This document shows positions 1 through 6,345 of a DNA stretch of 10,398 nt, piece after piece. The first letter of the stretch is position 1, and each line of letters opens with the position of its first letter. A model generated the notes under the pieces. It was not told the origin of the DNA, made no database searches, and worked only from the letters and a program-made list of their open reading frames with translations. The translations under genes were made by a program, and so were the position numbers. This stretch comes from Comamonadaceae bacterium (GTDB lineage Bacteria > Pseudomonadota > Gammaproteobacteria > Burkholderiales > Burkholderiaceae_C), in the NCBI GenBank assembly GCA_947463845.1, contig CANHUM010000032.1, positions 1 to 10,398 of the forward strand. The letters run 5' to 3'.

Positions 1-280
1 AGATGTTGAGTTGGTCAATTTCCTGAACTGTTGCCTCGGCGATGGCAAAGCACAAGGCTCGCGCCCGGATCTCTTCGTACAAGACTTCACGGCTTTTGGC
101 CGTGAGTTTTTTGGAGTCGTTCAGCCCGCGAACCGGGTTCATATCGTCCAGGATCACCGCAGCGGCCACCACAGGGCCTGCCAAGGGCCCACGACCGGCC
201 TCGTCCACACCCGCCGTCAGACCATCGGTATGCCAGTTCAAGGTTTTTTGCTCAAGCAGCAAGGACTTTTTGGATCGCAT
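1..280 (-). CDS. rnhB: Ribonuclease HII, N-terminal part (cut by window edge)
   Basis: RNase HII cleaves the RNA strand of RNA-DNA hybrids and starts removal of single ribonucleotides from genomic DNA. About 93 N-terminal residues are visible; the C-terminal half lies beyond the left edge. The family signature [13 protein letters not shown] lies at residues 24-36, with the first two metal-binding acidic residues D26 and E27, and a second conserved block LNDSKKLT at 53-60. The third catalytic Asp would fall outside the window. The ATG at 280 lies inside the end of lpxB (29-base overlap). It has no clear Shine-Dalgarno sequence, so initiation probably depends on coupling to lpxB. A TTG at 241, just after the lpxB stop, is an alternative start, but the ATG gives the more usual spacing of about 23 residues before the GVDEAG motif. 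Being last after lpxB is its normal position in this cluster. Confidence 0.95.
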   Translation of the reverse strand, partial: MRSKKSLLLEQKTLNWHTDGLTAGVDEAGRGPLAGPVVAAAVILDDMNPVRGLNDSKKLTAKSREVLYEEIRARALCFAIAEATVQEIDQLNI

Positions 281-1424
281 GGGTGGCCAGCGTCGGCATG
301 TCCTGACGCAATTGATGGTGCAAATCGGTGAACCGCTGCTGGATATGCGCCACAGCAACAGGGTCATCGAGCCAACGCATCACGGCCTGGGCCAATGCTT
401 TGGGCTGGACTTGCTCTTGCAAGAACTCGGGCACCAGACCTTCGTTGCACAGAATATTGGGCAATCCAATCCAGGGCAGCAAGCGCTGCCGATTGGCAAT
501 CTGCCAAGAGAGCCATTGCATTTTGTAGGCAATGACCATGGGCCGCTTGTGCAAGGCGGTCTCCAAGGTGGCGGTCCCACTGGCCACCAAGGCCACATCA
601 CAGGCTGCCTGCACCTCGTGCGAACGCCCCATCACCAAATGGACATGCGCCTGCATGCCAGCCTGGGCGATGGCGGCCTCGACCATGGGCTTCAGTGGGC
701 CGTGGGTTGGCAGCACAAACTGCAAATCGGGTCTTTGGGCGTGCATGAGGCGAGCCGCTTGCAAAAACGGCAAGGCCAACCCCTTCACCTCGGAAGGTCG
801 GCTGCCCGGCAGCAAGGCCACAATGGTGGCCTCTGCAGGTAAGCCCAAGGCTTGGCGCGCCTGCAAGCGGTTGGGCGCCAGTGCAATCACATCGGCCACC
901 GGATGGCCGACAAAAGTGCCCTCAATCCCATGCTGGGCCAACAAGGCCGGCTCGAAAGGGTAAATGCACAGGACATGGTCCACGCTGTCGCGGATTTTTT
1001 GAACCCGCTCCGGCCGCCATGCCCAGATGGAGGGACACACCAACTGGACCGTGGGCACCCCCTTTTGCCGCAGCAAACGCTCCACAGGCAAGTTGAAGTC
1101 GGAAGCATCCACACCCACATACAGGTTGGGGGGAGAGGCCATCAAATCCTGAATCAAGGCCTGCCGGATGCCATGGATGTGGCGGTAACGCCAAAGCGCC
1201 TCCACCAAGCCACGCACCGACAACTCGTCACAGGACCAGCGCGACACAAAACCGGTCGCATCCATCTGCGGCCCGCCAATGCCCGAAGCTTGCAAGCGCG
1301 GCCAGGTTTTCTGCATGCCTTGCAACAACAAGGCCGCAAGCATGTCCCCCGAACGCTCGGCCGCGACCATGCTCACACGCAAGTCTGGCGTGGCCATGGT
1401 CGAAGTGGGCCGTGCGTCCGCCAT
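252..1424 (-). CDS. lpxB: Lipid-A-disaccharide synthase LpxB
   Basis: LpxB is a peripheral inner-membrane glycosyltransferase (GT19). It joins UDP-2,3-diacyl-glucosamine to lipid X to form the beta-1,6 disaccharide of lipid A. From the chosen start the protein has 390 residues, close to the usual 380-390. Visible family motifs are VDASDFN (105-111, with D109 matching an Asp known to be essential in E. coli), PSIWAWRP (131-138), YPFEPALL (155-162), FVGHPVAD (171-178), LPGSRPSEV (205-213, R209), ASGTATLE (281-288) and VPEFLQ (331-336). The N-terminal motif reads AAERSGD instead of the usual AGE(A/T)SGD. The reading frame is open up to an ATG at 1457, but the start at 1424 is preferred: its ATG shares one base with the gnnB stop (TGATG), has GAAGG four bases upstream, and gives the normal N-terminus. 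A third ATG at 1397 lacks a ribosome site. If gnnA and gnnB work as proposed, its substrates carry a 3-amino sugar. Confidence 0.95.
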   Translation of the reverse strand: MADARPTSTMATPDLRVSMVAAERSGDMLAALLLQGMQKTWPRLQASGIGGPQMDATGFVSRWSCDELSVRGLVEALWRYRHIHGIRQALIQDLMASPPNLYVGVDASDFNLPVERLLRQKGVPTVQLVCPSIWAWRPERVQKIRDSVDHVLCIYPFEPALLAQHGIEGTFVGHPVADVIALAPNRLQARQALGLPAEATIVALLPGSRPSEVKGLALPFLQAARLMHAQRPDLQFVLPTHGPLKPMVEAAIAQAGMQAHVHLVMGRSHEVQAACDVALVASGTATLETALHKRPMVIAYKMQWLSWQIANRQRLLPWIGLPNILCNEGLVPEFLQEQVQPKALAQAVMRWLDDPVAVAHIQQRFTDLHHQLRQDMPTLATHAIQKVLAA

Positions 1425-2524
1425 CACGCCTTCAAAGCTTGGCGAATCACGCCGCACACCTCGTCGATGGCTTCGTTGCTCATCTCAGGATAGATCGGGA
1501 GCGACAAGCAGCGCTGCGCAACCGACTCGGTGACTGGAAAATGGGTACCTGCAGAGATGCCGGCAAACACCTTTTGCTGGTGCAAAGGCACGGGGTAATA
1601 AACAGCGCTGGCGATGTTGTGCTCAGCCAAAGCCTGTTGAATGACCGCACGGTCATCGGTCAGCAAGGTGTACTGGTGAAACACATGCAAGCCCACGCCA
1701 TCTTCGCAGGGCGTTTGCAAGTTCAGCAAACACAAGCCAGCGTTGTAACGGTGAGCAACACGGCGACGTTCTTGGTTGTAATGGTCAATCAACGGTAGCT
1801 TGGCCCGCAGCACCACGGCCTGCAGTTCATCCAGTCGGCTGTTGTAGCCCACGATGTCGTGGTAATAACGCACCTTGCTGCCGTGGTTGCGAAGCATGCG
1901 CAGGGTTTCCGCCATCTCGTCTGACTGCGTTGTGACCATGCCGCCGTCGCCAAAGCAGCCCAAATTTTTACTGGGGAAAAAGCTGAAAGCGGCCACATCA
2001 CCCATCGCGCCAGTCTGGATGCCACCGATGTCAGCACCAAAAGATTGGGCGCAGTCTTCCACCAATTGAAGCTGGTGTTCTTTGGCCAATGCCATCAAAG
2101 GCGCCAAATTGGCGGGTTGTCCAAACAAATGCACCGGTAACAAGGCCTTGGTCTTGGCGGTGATGGCGCGCTGGGCCTGGGCCACGTCGATATTGAAGGT
2201 GCAGGGATCGATGTCCACAAATACGGCTTTGGCACCCACATAAGCAATGGCCTCAGCCGTGGCGATGAATGTGAAAGGCGTGGTGATCACCTCGTCGCCA
2301 GGACCAATGCCCGCAGCCAACAAGGCCAAGTGCAATGCATCGGTGCCGTTGGCACAAGTGATGGCATGGGCCACACCGAGGTACTCGGCCGCCTCTTTCT
2401 CAAAGGCTTGGACGTTGGGGCCCAAAATGAATTGCGCAGCTGTCAAGGCCTTCAAAAAAGCGGGTTCCAGCCGGGGCTGGAGGTCGCGGTATTGAGCGAC
2501 CAGATCGACCATAGGAATGCGCAT
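1424..2524 (-). CDS. gnnB: DegT/DnrJ/EryC1 PLP aminotransferase, probable UDP-3-keto-GlcNAc aminotransferase (GnnB-like)
   Basis: This is a PLP-dependent sugar-nucleotide aminotransferase of 366 residues, full length for the DegT/DnrJ/EryC1/StrS family. Visible are the cofactor phosphate-binding segment ANGTDAL (58-64), the block PFTFIATAEA (83-92), VEDCAQSFGA (155-164) with D157 for the pyridine nitrogen, and FFPSKNLG (182-189) with the Schiff-base lysine K186, then GDGGM. Placement after a Gfo/Idh oxidoreductase and between lpxA and lpxB matches gnnB of Acidithiobacillus ferrooxidans, which uses glutamate to aminate the 3-keto sugar and gives UDP-GlcNAc3N, the substrate for an N-acylating LpxA. 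The exact substrate here is inferred from context; the closest alternative is a WbpE-type aminotransferase of the UDP-GlcNAcA pathway. The ATG start has AAAGG six bases upstream. The gene begins 26 bases after gnnA, and its stop overlaps the lpxB start. No base-composition break is visible by eye. Confidence 0.85.
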   Translation of the reverse strand: MRIPMVDLVAQYRDLQPRLEPAFLKALTAAQFILGPNVQAFEKEAAEYLGVAHAITCANGTDALHLALLAAGIGPGDEVITTPFTFIATAEAIAYVGAKAVFVDIDPCTFNIDVAQAQRAITAKTKALLPVHLFGQPANLAPLMALAKEHQLQLVEDCAQSFGADIGGIQTGAMGDVAAFSFFPSKNLGCFGDGGMVTTQSDEMAETLRMLRNHGSKVRYYHDIVGYNSRLDELQAVVLRAKLPLIDHYNQERRRVAHRYNAGLCLLNLQTPCEDGVGLHVFHQYTLLTDDRAVIQQALAEHNIASAVYYPVPLHQQKVFAGISAGTHFPVTESVAQRCLSLPIYPEMSNEAIDEVCGVIRQALKA

Positions 2525-2550
2525 GGCGTACCTTTCAAATGTGCAAAAAA

Positions 2551-3492
2551 TCAGGAAATCAGACGTGTAGCTTCGGTGATGCGCTGAACGGCTTCCAGCG
2601 CACGGCGGCCGGCCTCACCACTGACTTTCGGTGGACGGCCATCTCGAATGCTTTCAACAAAGTCGAGGATTTCGGAAAACAAGGGATCGGCTTCTCCAAA
2701 TGACTGCTCTTGCCGCTCAATGGCCAGCTCCGGGTCGGCCAAAGGCGCAGGGGCACCCCGGTAGGTGGTCAAGGTGCGAGCCTGAAAATCGAGAGAATGA
2801 CAAGCTTGGTTTTGGAACACGCGCATTTTGCGCTCGCTCTTGGCACTCACCCGGCTGGCGGTCACGTTGGCCACGCAGCCATTGGCAAAGCGAATCCGGG
2901 CGTTGGCAATGTCAATGTCGGATGTCAGCACCCGCGCCCCCGAACATTCAACACTTTCCAGCTCGCTGTCGACCAGCGACAAAATCAGATCCACATCATG
3001 GATCATCAAATCCAACAACACGCTCACATCGGTGGCGCGTGGCTTGAACGGCGCCAGGCGTGAGCTGTCAATGAATCGGGGGTTGGACAACAAAGGTTCC
3101 AGCGCCAAAGCGGCCGGGTTGAAACGCTCCAGATGGCCCACCGCCAGCACGCAATGGTTCTCCTTGGCCAGACGGATCAACGCATCGGCTTGCTCCAGCG
3201 TGGTGGTCATGGGTTTTTCAACCAACACATGCACCCCTGCCCGCAGGAATTCGGCGCACACGTCGTAATGACCTTGCGTGGGCACCACGATGCTCACCGC
3301 ATCGACCTGCCCAATCAGCGCACGGTAATCCGTCAAGGCAGCGCAGTTCAAGGGTGCTGCGACCGCATCCGCCTGCTCTTGACGGCTGTCCACCACCGCA
3401 ACCAGCTGACACTCGGGAATTTTGGCGTACTTTTGAGCATGAAATTTGCCCAGATACCCGACGCCAATCACGGCGCAACGCAACAGGGCCAC
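2551..3492 (-). CDS. gnnA: Gfo/Idh/MocA oxidoreductase, probable UDP-GlcNAc 3-dehydrogenase (GnnA-like)
   Basis: This is a 313-residue NAD(P)-dependent sugar oxidoreductase of normal family length. The N-terminal Rossmann fold shows GVGYLG (10-15) and an acidic residue D35 at the end of the second strand, which favours NAD. The family active-site motif EKP is at 92-94, followed by GHLERFNP (119-126), and the C-terminal domain has DLMIHDVDL (161-169) with the likely catalytic His165. In Acidithiobacillus ferrooxidans, GnnA oxidises the 3-hydroxyl of UDP-GlcNAc and GnnB then aminates it, and those genes also lie between lpxA and lpxB. The same function is inferred here from the pairing and the position. 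A WbpB/WlbA-like enzyme acting on UDP-GlcNAcA is the main alternative, but no UDP-GlcNAc 6-dehydrogenase lies nearby. The start is GTG, chosen because a very strong Shine-Dalgarno sequence (AAAGGAGG) lies five bases upstream and the Rossmann motif follows at the normal distance. Confidence 0.85.
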   Translation of the reverse strand: MALLRCAVIGVGYLGKFHAQKYAKIPECQLVAVVDSRQEQADAVAAPLNCAALTDYRALIGQVDAVSIVVPTQGHYDVCAEFLRAGVHVLVEKPMTTTLEQADALIRLAKENHCVLAVGHLERFNPAALALEPLLSNPRFIDSSRLAPFKPRATDVSVLLDLMIHDVDLILSLVDSELESVECSGARVLTSDIDIANARIRFANGCVANVTASRVSAKSERKMRVFQNQACHSLDFQARTLTTYRGAPAPLADPELAIERQEQSFGEADPLFSEILDFVESIRDGRPPKVSGEAGRRALEAVQRITEATRLIS

Positions 3493-3500
3493 GGGGCCCT
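3485..3500 (-). promoter_or_regulatory. Hairpin spanning the gnnA start codon
   Basis: On the coding strand, AGGGCC and GGCCCT form a perfect six-base inverted repeat around the four-base loop CCGT. The 5' arm takes in the last three bases of the gnnA Shine-Dalgarno sequence (AAAGGAGG, 3498-3505). The loop contains the first two bases of the GTG start (3490-3492), whose last base is in the 3' arm. If it forms in the mRNA, the hairpin would mask the start site and offset the strong ribosome site. The repeat is seen directly; a regulatory role is inference. Confidence 0.4.
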
Positions 3501-3505
3501 CCTTT
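3498..3505 (-). promoter_or_regulatory. Strong ribosome binding site of gnnA
   Basis: The coding strand reads AAAGGAGG, five bases before the GTG start. It is the best match to the 16S rRNA tail at any gene start in the window, and it decides the GTG start over the out-of-frame ATG at 3508. It suggests gnnA is translated by fresh initiation and not by coupling to lpxA, which ends 52 bases upstream. Confidence 0.7.
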
Positions 3506-3544
3506 CATGCTCGGGCCAGGAACCATTCCCCGCCCTTGAAATCT

Positions 3545-4360
3545 TCAGTCCACCAAACGGCGACGCGAACGAACAATGCCCACCTTGGGAGAGACGCCCG
3601 CCATGAATTGCAGCATCAGATCCACATCGGCTTGAACCTCGGGTTGGTCTTTTCCAATTTGCACGATGCGTGCTTTGGAAGCCTCCAGACTCAGATTTTC
3701 GCGGTAGAGGGCCTTGTGCATGGCACGCACAGCAGCAATCCGGGCTGGCGAATAACCACGTCGACGCAAACCTTCGGCATTCACGGTGCGGGCAGAAGCG
3801 GGTTGACCCTGACAGGTCACATAAGGTGGCAGATCGGCAAACAACAAAGTGCACATGGCCGTGAAACTGTGAGCACCCAGACGCAAGAACTGGCGCACCA
3901 CCGTGAAACCACCCAAAATGACCCAGTCACCCACCACCACATGCCCCGCCAGTTGCGAGTTGTTGGCAAAAATCGTGTGACTGCCCACTTGGCAGTCGTG
4001 CGCCAGATGGACATAGGCCATGAACAAGTTGTCATCGCCCACCTGAGTGACACCGCCGCCATTGACGGTTCCGGCATTGAACGTGCAAAACTCCCGAATC
4101 GTATTGCCGTTACCGATCACCAGGCGAGTGGGTTCACCCGCGTACTTTTTGTCCTGGGGCGCAGCGCCCAAAGAGGTGTAGCTGTGGACATGGTTGTCAC
4201 GTCCGATGGTGGTGTGCCCCTCGATCGTGCAATGGGAGCCCACAGTAGAACCCGCCCCGATCACCACATTCGGGCCAATGATGGTGTAAGGACCCACGGT
4301 GACAGAAGCGTCAAGCTGAGCAGACGGATCAACCAGCGCTGTAGAGTGAATTGTTGCCAT
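3545..4360 (-). CDS. lpxA: Acyl-[ACP]--UDP-N-acetylglucosamine O/N-acyltransferase LpxA
   Basis: LpxA catalyses the first step of lipid A synthesis in the cytoplasm: transfer of a 3-hydroxyacyl chain from ACP to position 3 of the UDP-sugar. The protein has 271 residues and an N-terminal left-handed beta helix of hexapeptide repeats (about residues 4-185), followed by a helical C-terminus. An ungapped match to E. coli LpxA (recalled from memory) is offset by four: catalytic His125 is H121, His122 is H118, Asp74 is D70, Lys76 is K72, and the C-terminal NxEGLRRR block is kept. The chain-length ruler residue (Gly173 in E. coli, Met169 in Pseudomonas aeruginosa) is Met169, which predicts a C10-like chain. 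The position of E. coli His99 is Asn95. A short basic tail, SRRRLVD, extends past the usual end. With gnnA and gnnB next door, the acceptor may be UDP-GlcNAc3N, giving an amide bond. It starts six bases after fabZ, with TGAGG overlapping the fabZ stop. Confidence 0.95.
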   Translation of the reverse strand: MATIHSTALVDPSAQLDASVTVGPYTIIGPNVVIGAGSTVGSHCTIEGHTTIGRDNHVHSYTSLGAAPQDKKYAGEPTRLVIGNGNTIREFCTFNAGTVNGGGVTQVGDDNLFMAYVHLAHDCQVGSHTIFANNSQLAGHVVVGDWVILGGFTVVRQFLRLGAHSFTAMCTLLFADLPPYVTCQGQPASARTVNAEGLRRRGYSPARIAAVRAMHKALYRENLSLEASKARIVQIGKDQPEVQADVDLMLQFMAGVSPKVGIVRSRRRLVD

Positions 4361-4364
4361 AGAA

Positions 4365-4369
4365 CCTCA
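4365..4369 (-). promoter_or_regulatory. Ribosome binding site of lpxA inside the fabZ stop
   Basis: On the coding strand the sequence is TGAGG followed four bases later by the lpxA ATG. The fabZ stop codon TGA forms part of the ribosome site, so ribosomes ending fabZ sit on the lpxA initiation region. This suggests coupled translation. Confidence 0.55.
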
Positions 4370-4807
4370 CGCGATCTTGCGCATCGTGCACATCAATTCA
4401 GCCTCACAAGCGAGTTCCTCACCCACTTTGGCCTGGGCTCTGAATTTGAAAATACCGGCTTTCATGCGGTCCAGATGCACCTCCAAGGTCAACTGATCAC
4501 CTGGCTCCACGGGTCGCTTGAAACGTGCACCGTCAATGCCTGCAAAGTAATAGACCGTATTGTCATCAGGCGCTGCATCCAGCGTGTCAAAAGACAACAA
4601 AGCGGCAGCCTGGGCCAGCGCCTCCAACATCAAGACACCCGGCATGACAGGACGATGAGGAAAATGCCCGGTGAAAAACGGCTCATTGATGGTGACGTTC
4701 TTCAAGGCCTTGATGCGCACACCCTTTTCAATCTCCAAAACACGGTCTACCAACAAAAACGGGTAACGGTGCGGCAGCTGTTTGAGAATTTTGTGAATGT
4801 CCATCAT
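4367..4807 (-). CDS. fabZ: 3-hydroxyacyl-[ACP] dehydratase FabZ
   Basis: FabZ is the hot-dog-fold dehydratase of type II fatty acid synthesis. It draws on the same 3-hydroxyacyl-ACP pool that LpxA and LpxD use, which explains its place between them. The 146-residue protein is full length. It opens with the family block [20 protein letters not shown], and the active site is in [20 protein letters not shown], with catalytic H48 and E62. The first ATG (4805-4807) overlaps the lpxD stop, and a second in-frame ATG follows directly (4802-4804), so the string ATGATG carries two starts around the lpxD TGA. Either could be used; the difference is one Met. Translation is very likely coupled to lpxD. 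Confidence 0.97.
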   Translation of the reverse strand: MMDIHKILKQLPHRYPFLLVDRVLEIEKGVRIKALKNVTINEPFFTGHFPHRPVMPGVLMLEALAQAAALLSFDTLDAAPDDNTVYYFAGIDGARFKRPVEPGDQLTLEVHLDRMKAGIFKFRAQAKVGEELACEAELMCTMRKIA

Positions 4808-5796
4808 GGTTGGTTATCCTGGTTGTTTTGAATGTCTGCTTCAAGGGCTTTGATGCGTTCACGCAAGCGAGACAATTGTTTGAGGCTGGCGGCATTCTTT
4901 TCCCAATTGGCATTGGTGTCCAAGGGAAACATGCCGGTGTAATTGCCGGGCTGAGAAATGGAGCGCGTGACCACCGAAGCCGCAGAAATGTGCACATGGT
5001 CCGCCAAGGTCAAATGACCCAAGACCACCGCACCGCCCCCCACCGTGCAGTGGGCGCCAATGCGGGCGCTGCCGGCTACGCCCACGCATCCAGCCATGGC
5101 CGTGTGCGCGCCAATGTGCACGTTGTGACCAATTTGAATCAGGTTGTCGAGTTTGACGCCGTTTTCAATGACGGTATCTTCCAGAGCGCCCCGATCGATG
5201 CACGTGTTGGCACCAATCTCGACATCATCGCCAATGCGAACGGCACCCAGTTGTTCAATTTTTTCCCATTGACCTTGGTGCAGAGCAAATCCAAATCCAT
5301 CGGCACCCACGACCACGCCAGAATGCAATATGCAGCGCGCTCCCACCACACACCCTTGAGAAAGGGTGACCCGCGACTTGAGGACTGTGCCTGCACCCAC
5401 GCGAACACCACGCTCCAGAACACACAAAGGGCCAATCACCGCATCATCGGCCACAACGGCTTGGGGATCGATCACAGCGCTGGGGTGGATGCGTGGACCA
5501 GGTTGGGGTCCCAGCGATTGCTTCCACAAACGAGTCAAACGGGCAAAATAAAGGTAAGGGTCGTCGGTGACGATGACGGCGCACCCTGGACGCGCCGCGA
5601 ACTCAAAAGCTGGTGCAAGGATCACACAACCTGCTGCACTGTCAGCCAACTGATATTGGTACTTGGGGTTGCTCAGGAAACTGATCTGGTGGGGCTGAGC
5701 CGACTGCAGCGGCGCCAAACCCTCGATGGATAAATCCGGTGATCCAGAAAGACGTCCACCAAGCTGCTCAACAATGGCCGAAAGTGTCAAAGACAC
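4804..5796 (-). CDS. lpxD: UDP-3-O-(3-hydroxyacyl)glucosamine N-acyltransferase LpxD
   Basis: LpxD adds the second 3-hydroxyacyl chain, an amide at position 2 of the glucosamine, in the third step of lipid A synthesis. The protein has 330 residues, in the normal range of 330-350. It has an N-terminal uridine-binding domain (about 1-100, including NPKYQYQL at 43-50), a left-handed beta helix of hexapeptide repeats (about 103-285) and a C-terminal helix (about 296-325). The catalytic histidine is H224 in the motif [13 protein letters not shown]. The start codon is GTG, 30 bases after the skp stop; only a weak GGA lies upstream. The GTG places the first domain as in known LpxD proteins, and no better in-frame start is nearby. 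The stop overlaps the fabZ start by four bases. Confidence 0.96.
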   Translation of the reverse strand: MSLTLSAIVEQLGGRLSGSPDLSIEGLAPLQSAQPHQISFLSNPKYQYQLADSAAGCVILAPAFEFAARPGCAVIVTDDPYLYFARLTRLWKQSLGPQPGPRIHPSAVIDPQAVVADDAVIGPLCVLERGVRVGAGTVLKSRVTLSQGCVVGARCILHSGVVVGADGFGFALHQGQWEKIEQLGAVRIGDDVEIGANTCIDRGALEDTVIENGVKLDNLIQIGHNVHIGAHTAMAGCVGVAGSARIGAHCTVGGGAVVLGHLTLADHVHISAASVVTRSISQPGNYTGMFPLDTNANWEKNAASLKQLSRLRERIKALEADIQNNQDNQP

Positions 5797-5826
5797 AGCG
5801 AGAAATCCGAAAACAAGCGCCGAGCC

Positions 5827-6345
5827 TTACCTGCCAGCCGAGGCATTGAGCGCCCTGATCACTTTGTCGGTGATGTCGAGCCTCGGATGGATGTACACCG
5901 CTTCCTGGAAAATCACGTCAAACTTTTCGGATTCAGCCACTTGTTTGACCGCACGGTTGGCGCGCTCCACCACAATTTGCTGCTCTTCGTTCTTGCGGGC
6001 ATTCAGGTCTTCCTGAAACTCCCGGCGCTTGCGCTGAAACTCGCGGTCCTGGTCAATCAATTGTTTTTGACGGGCGGTGCGCTGAGACTCGGACAAGGTC
6101 GGCGCTTCACGCTCAAACCTTTCCGATGCCTGCTTCAGGTTGTTGCCGATATCCACCAGCTCTTTTTCACGCTTGGAAAACTCCTGCTCCAACTTGGCTT
6201 GAGCTTGCTTGGCCGTTGCGGCTTCACGAAAAATCCGCTCGGTATTGACAAAGCCGAGTTTGGCTTCCTGGGCCTGTACATGGGGCGCGAACAAAGCAGC
6301 GGCCATCAGGCTGGCCAGAGCGATTTTGAATTGCATCGTGTTCAT
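5827..6345 (-). CDS. skp: Periplasmic chaperone Skp/OmpH
   Basis: Skp is a periplasmic trimeric chaperone that holds unfolded outer-membrane proteins on their way to the BAM complex. The 172-residue precursor is of normal length. Residues 1-25 form a signal peptide with a hydrophobic core (about 8-20) and probable cleavage after VQA (25). The mature protein begins with the strand AKLGFVNTERIF, followed by a long charged helical region (about 40-135, rich in Lys, Glu, Arg and Gln) that forms the coiled-coil tentacles, and ends with a strand typical of the family (KFDVIFQEAVYI). The ATG shares one base with the bamA stop (TAATG) and has no clear ribosome site, so its translation is probably coupled to bamA. 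An ATG three codons later is a possible alternative start. The bamA-skp-lpxD order is standard. Confidence 0.94.
   Translation of the reverse strand: MNTMQFKIALASLMAAALFAPHVQAQEAKLGFVNTERIFREAATAKQAQAKLEQEFSKREKELVDIGNNLKQASERFEREAPTLSESQRTARQKQLIDQDREFQRKRREFQEDLNARKNEEQQIVVERANRAVKQVAESEKFDVIFQEAVYIHPRLDITDKVIRALNASAGR

Noticed and set aside
42..842. A 266-codon plus-strand open frame opposite rnhB and lpxB.
   Set aside because: Both opposing genes have strong family motifs, and this translation has none.
1425..1457. An upstream ATG at 1457 extending LpxB by 11 residues into gnnB.
   Set aside because: The extra residues do not match the family, and the ATG at 1424 has a ribosome site and a TGATG junction with gnnB.
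1424..3492. Signs that gnnA-gnnB arrived on a recent mobile element.
   Set aside because: No transposase, integrase, terminal repeats or target duplication are seen at either junction, and base use by eye is like the neighbours.
3218..3526. A short minus-strand frame starting upstream of gnnA, including an ATG just before the strong ribosome site.
   Set aside because: It is out of frame with the Rossmann and EKP motifs of gnnA and is low-complexity Arg/Gly-rich; the GTG start after AAAGGAGG is better supported.
3446..4831. A 461-codon open frame on the plus strand across fabZ, lpxA and the gnnA start.
   Set aside because: It lies antisense to two clearly recognised genes, its translation has no recognisable motif and is rich in His, Arg and Gln as expected from reverse reading of GC-biased codons.
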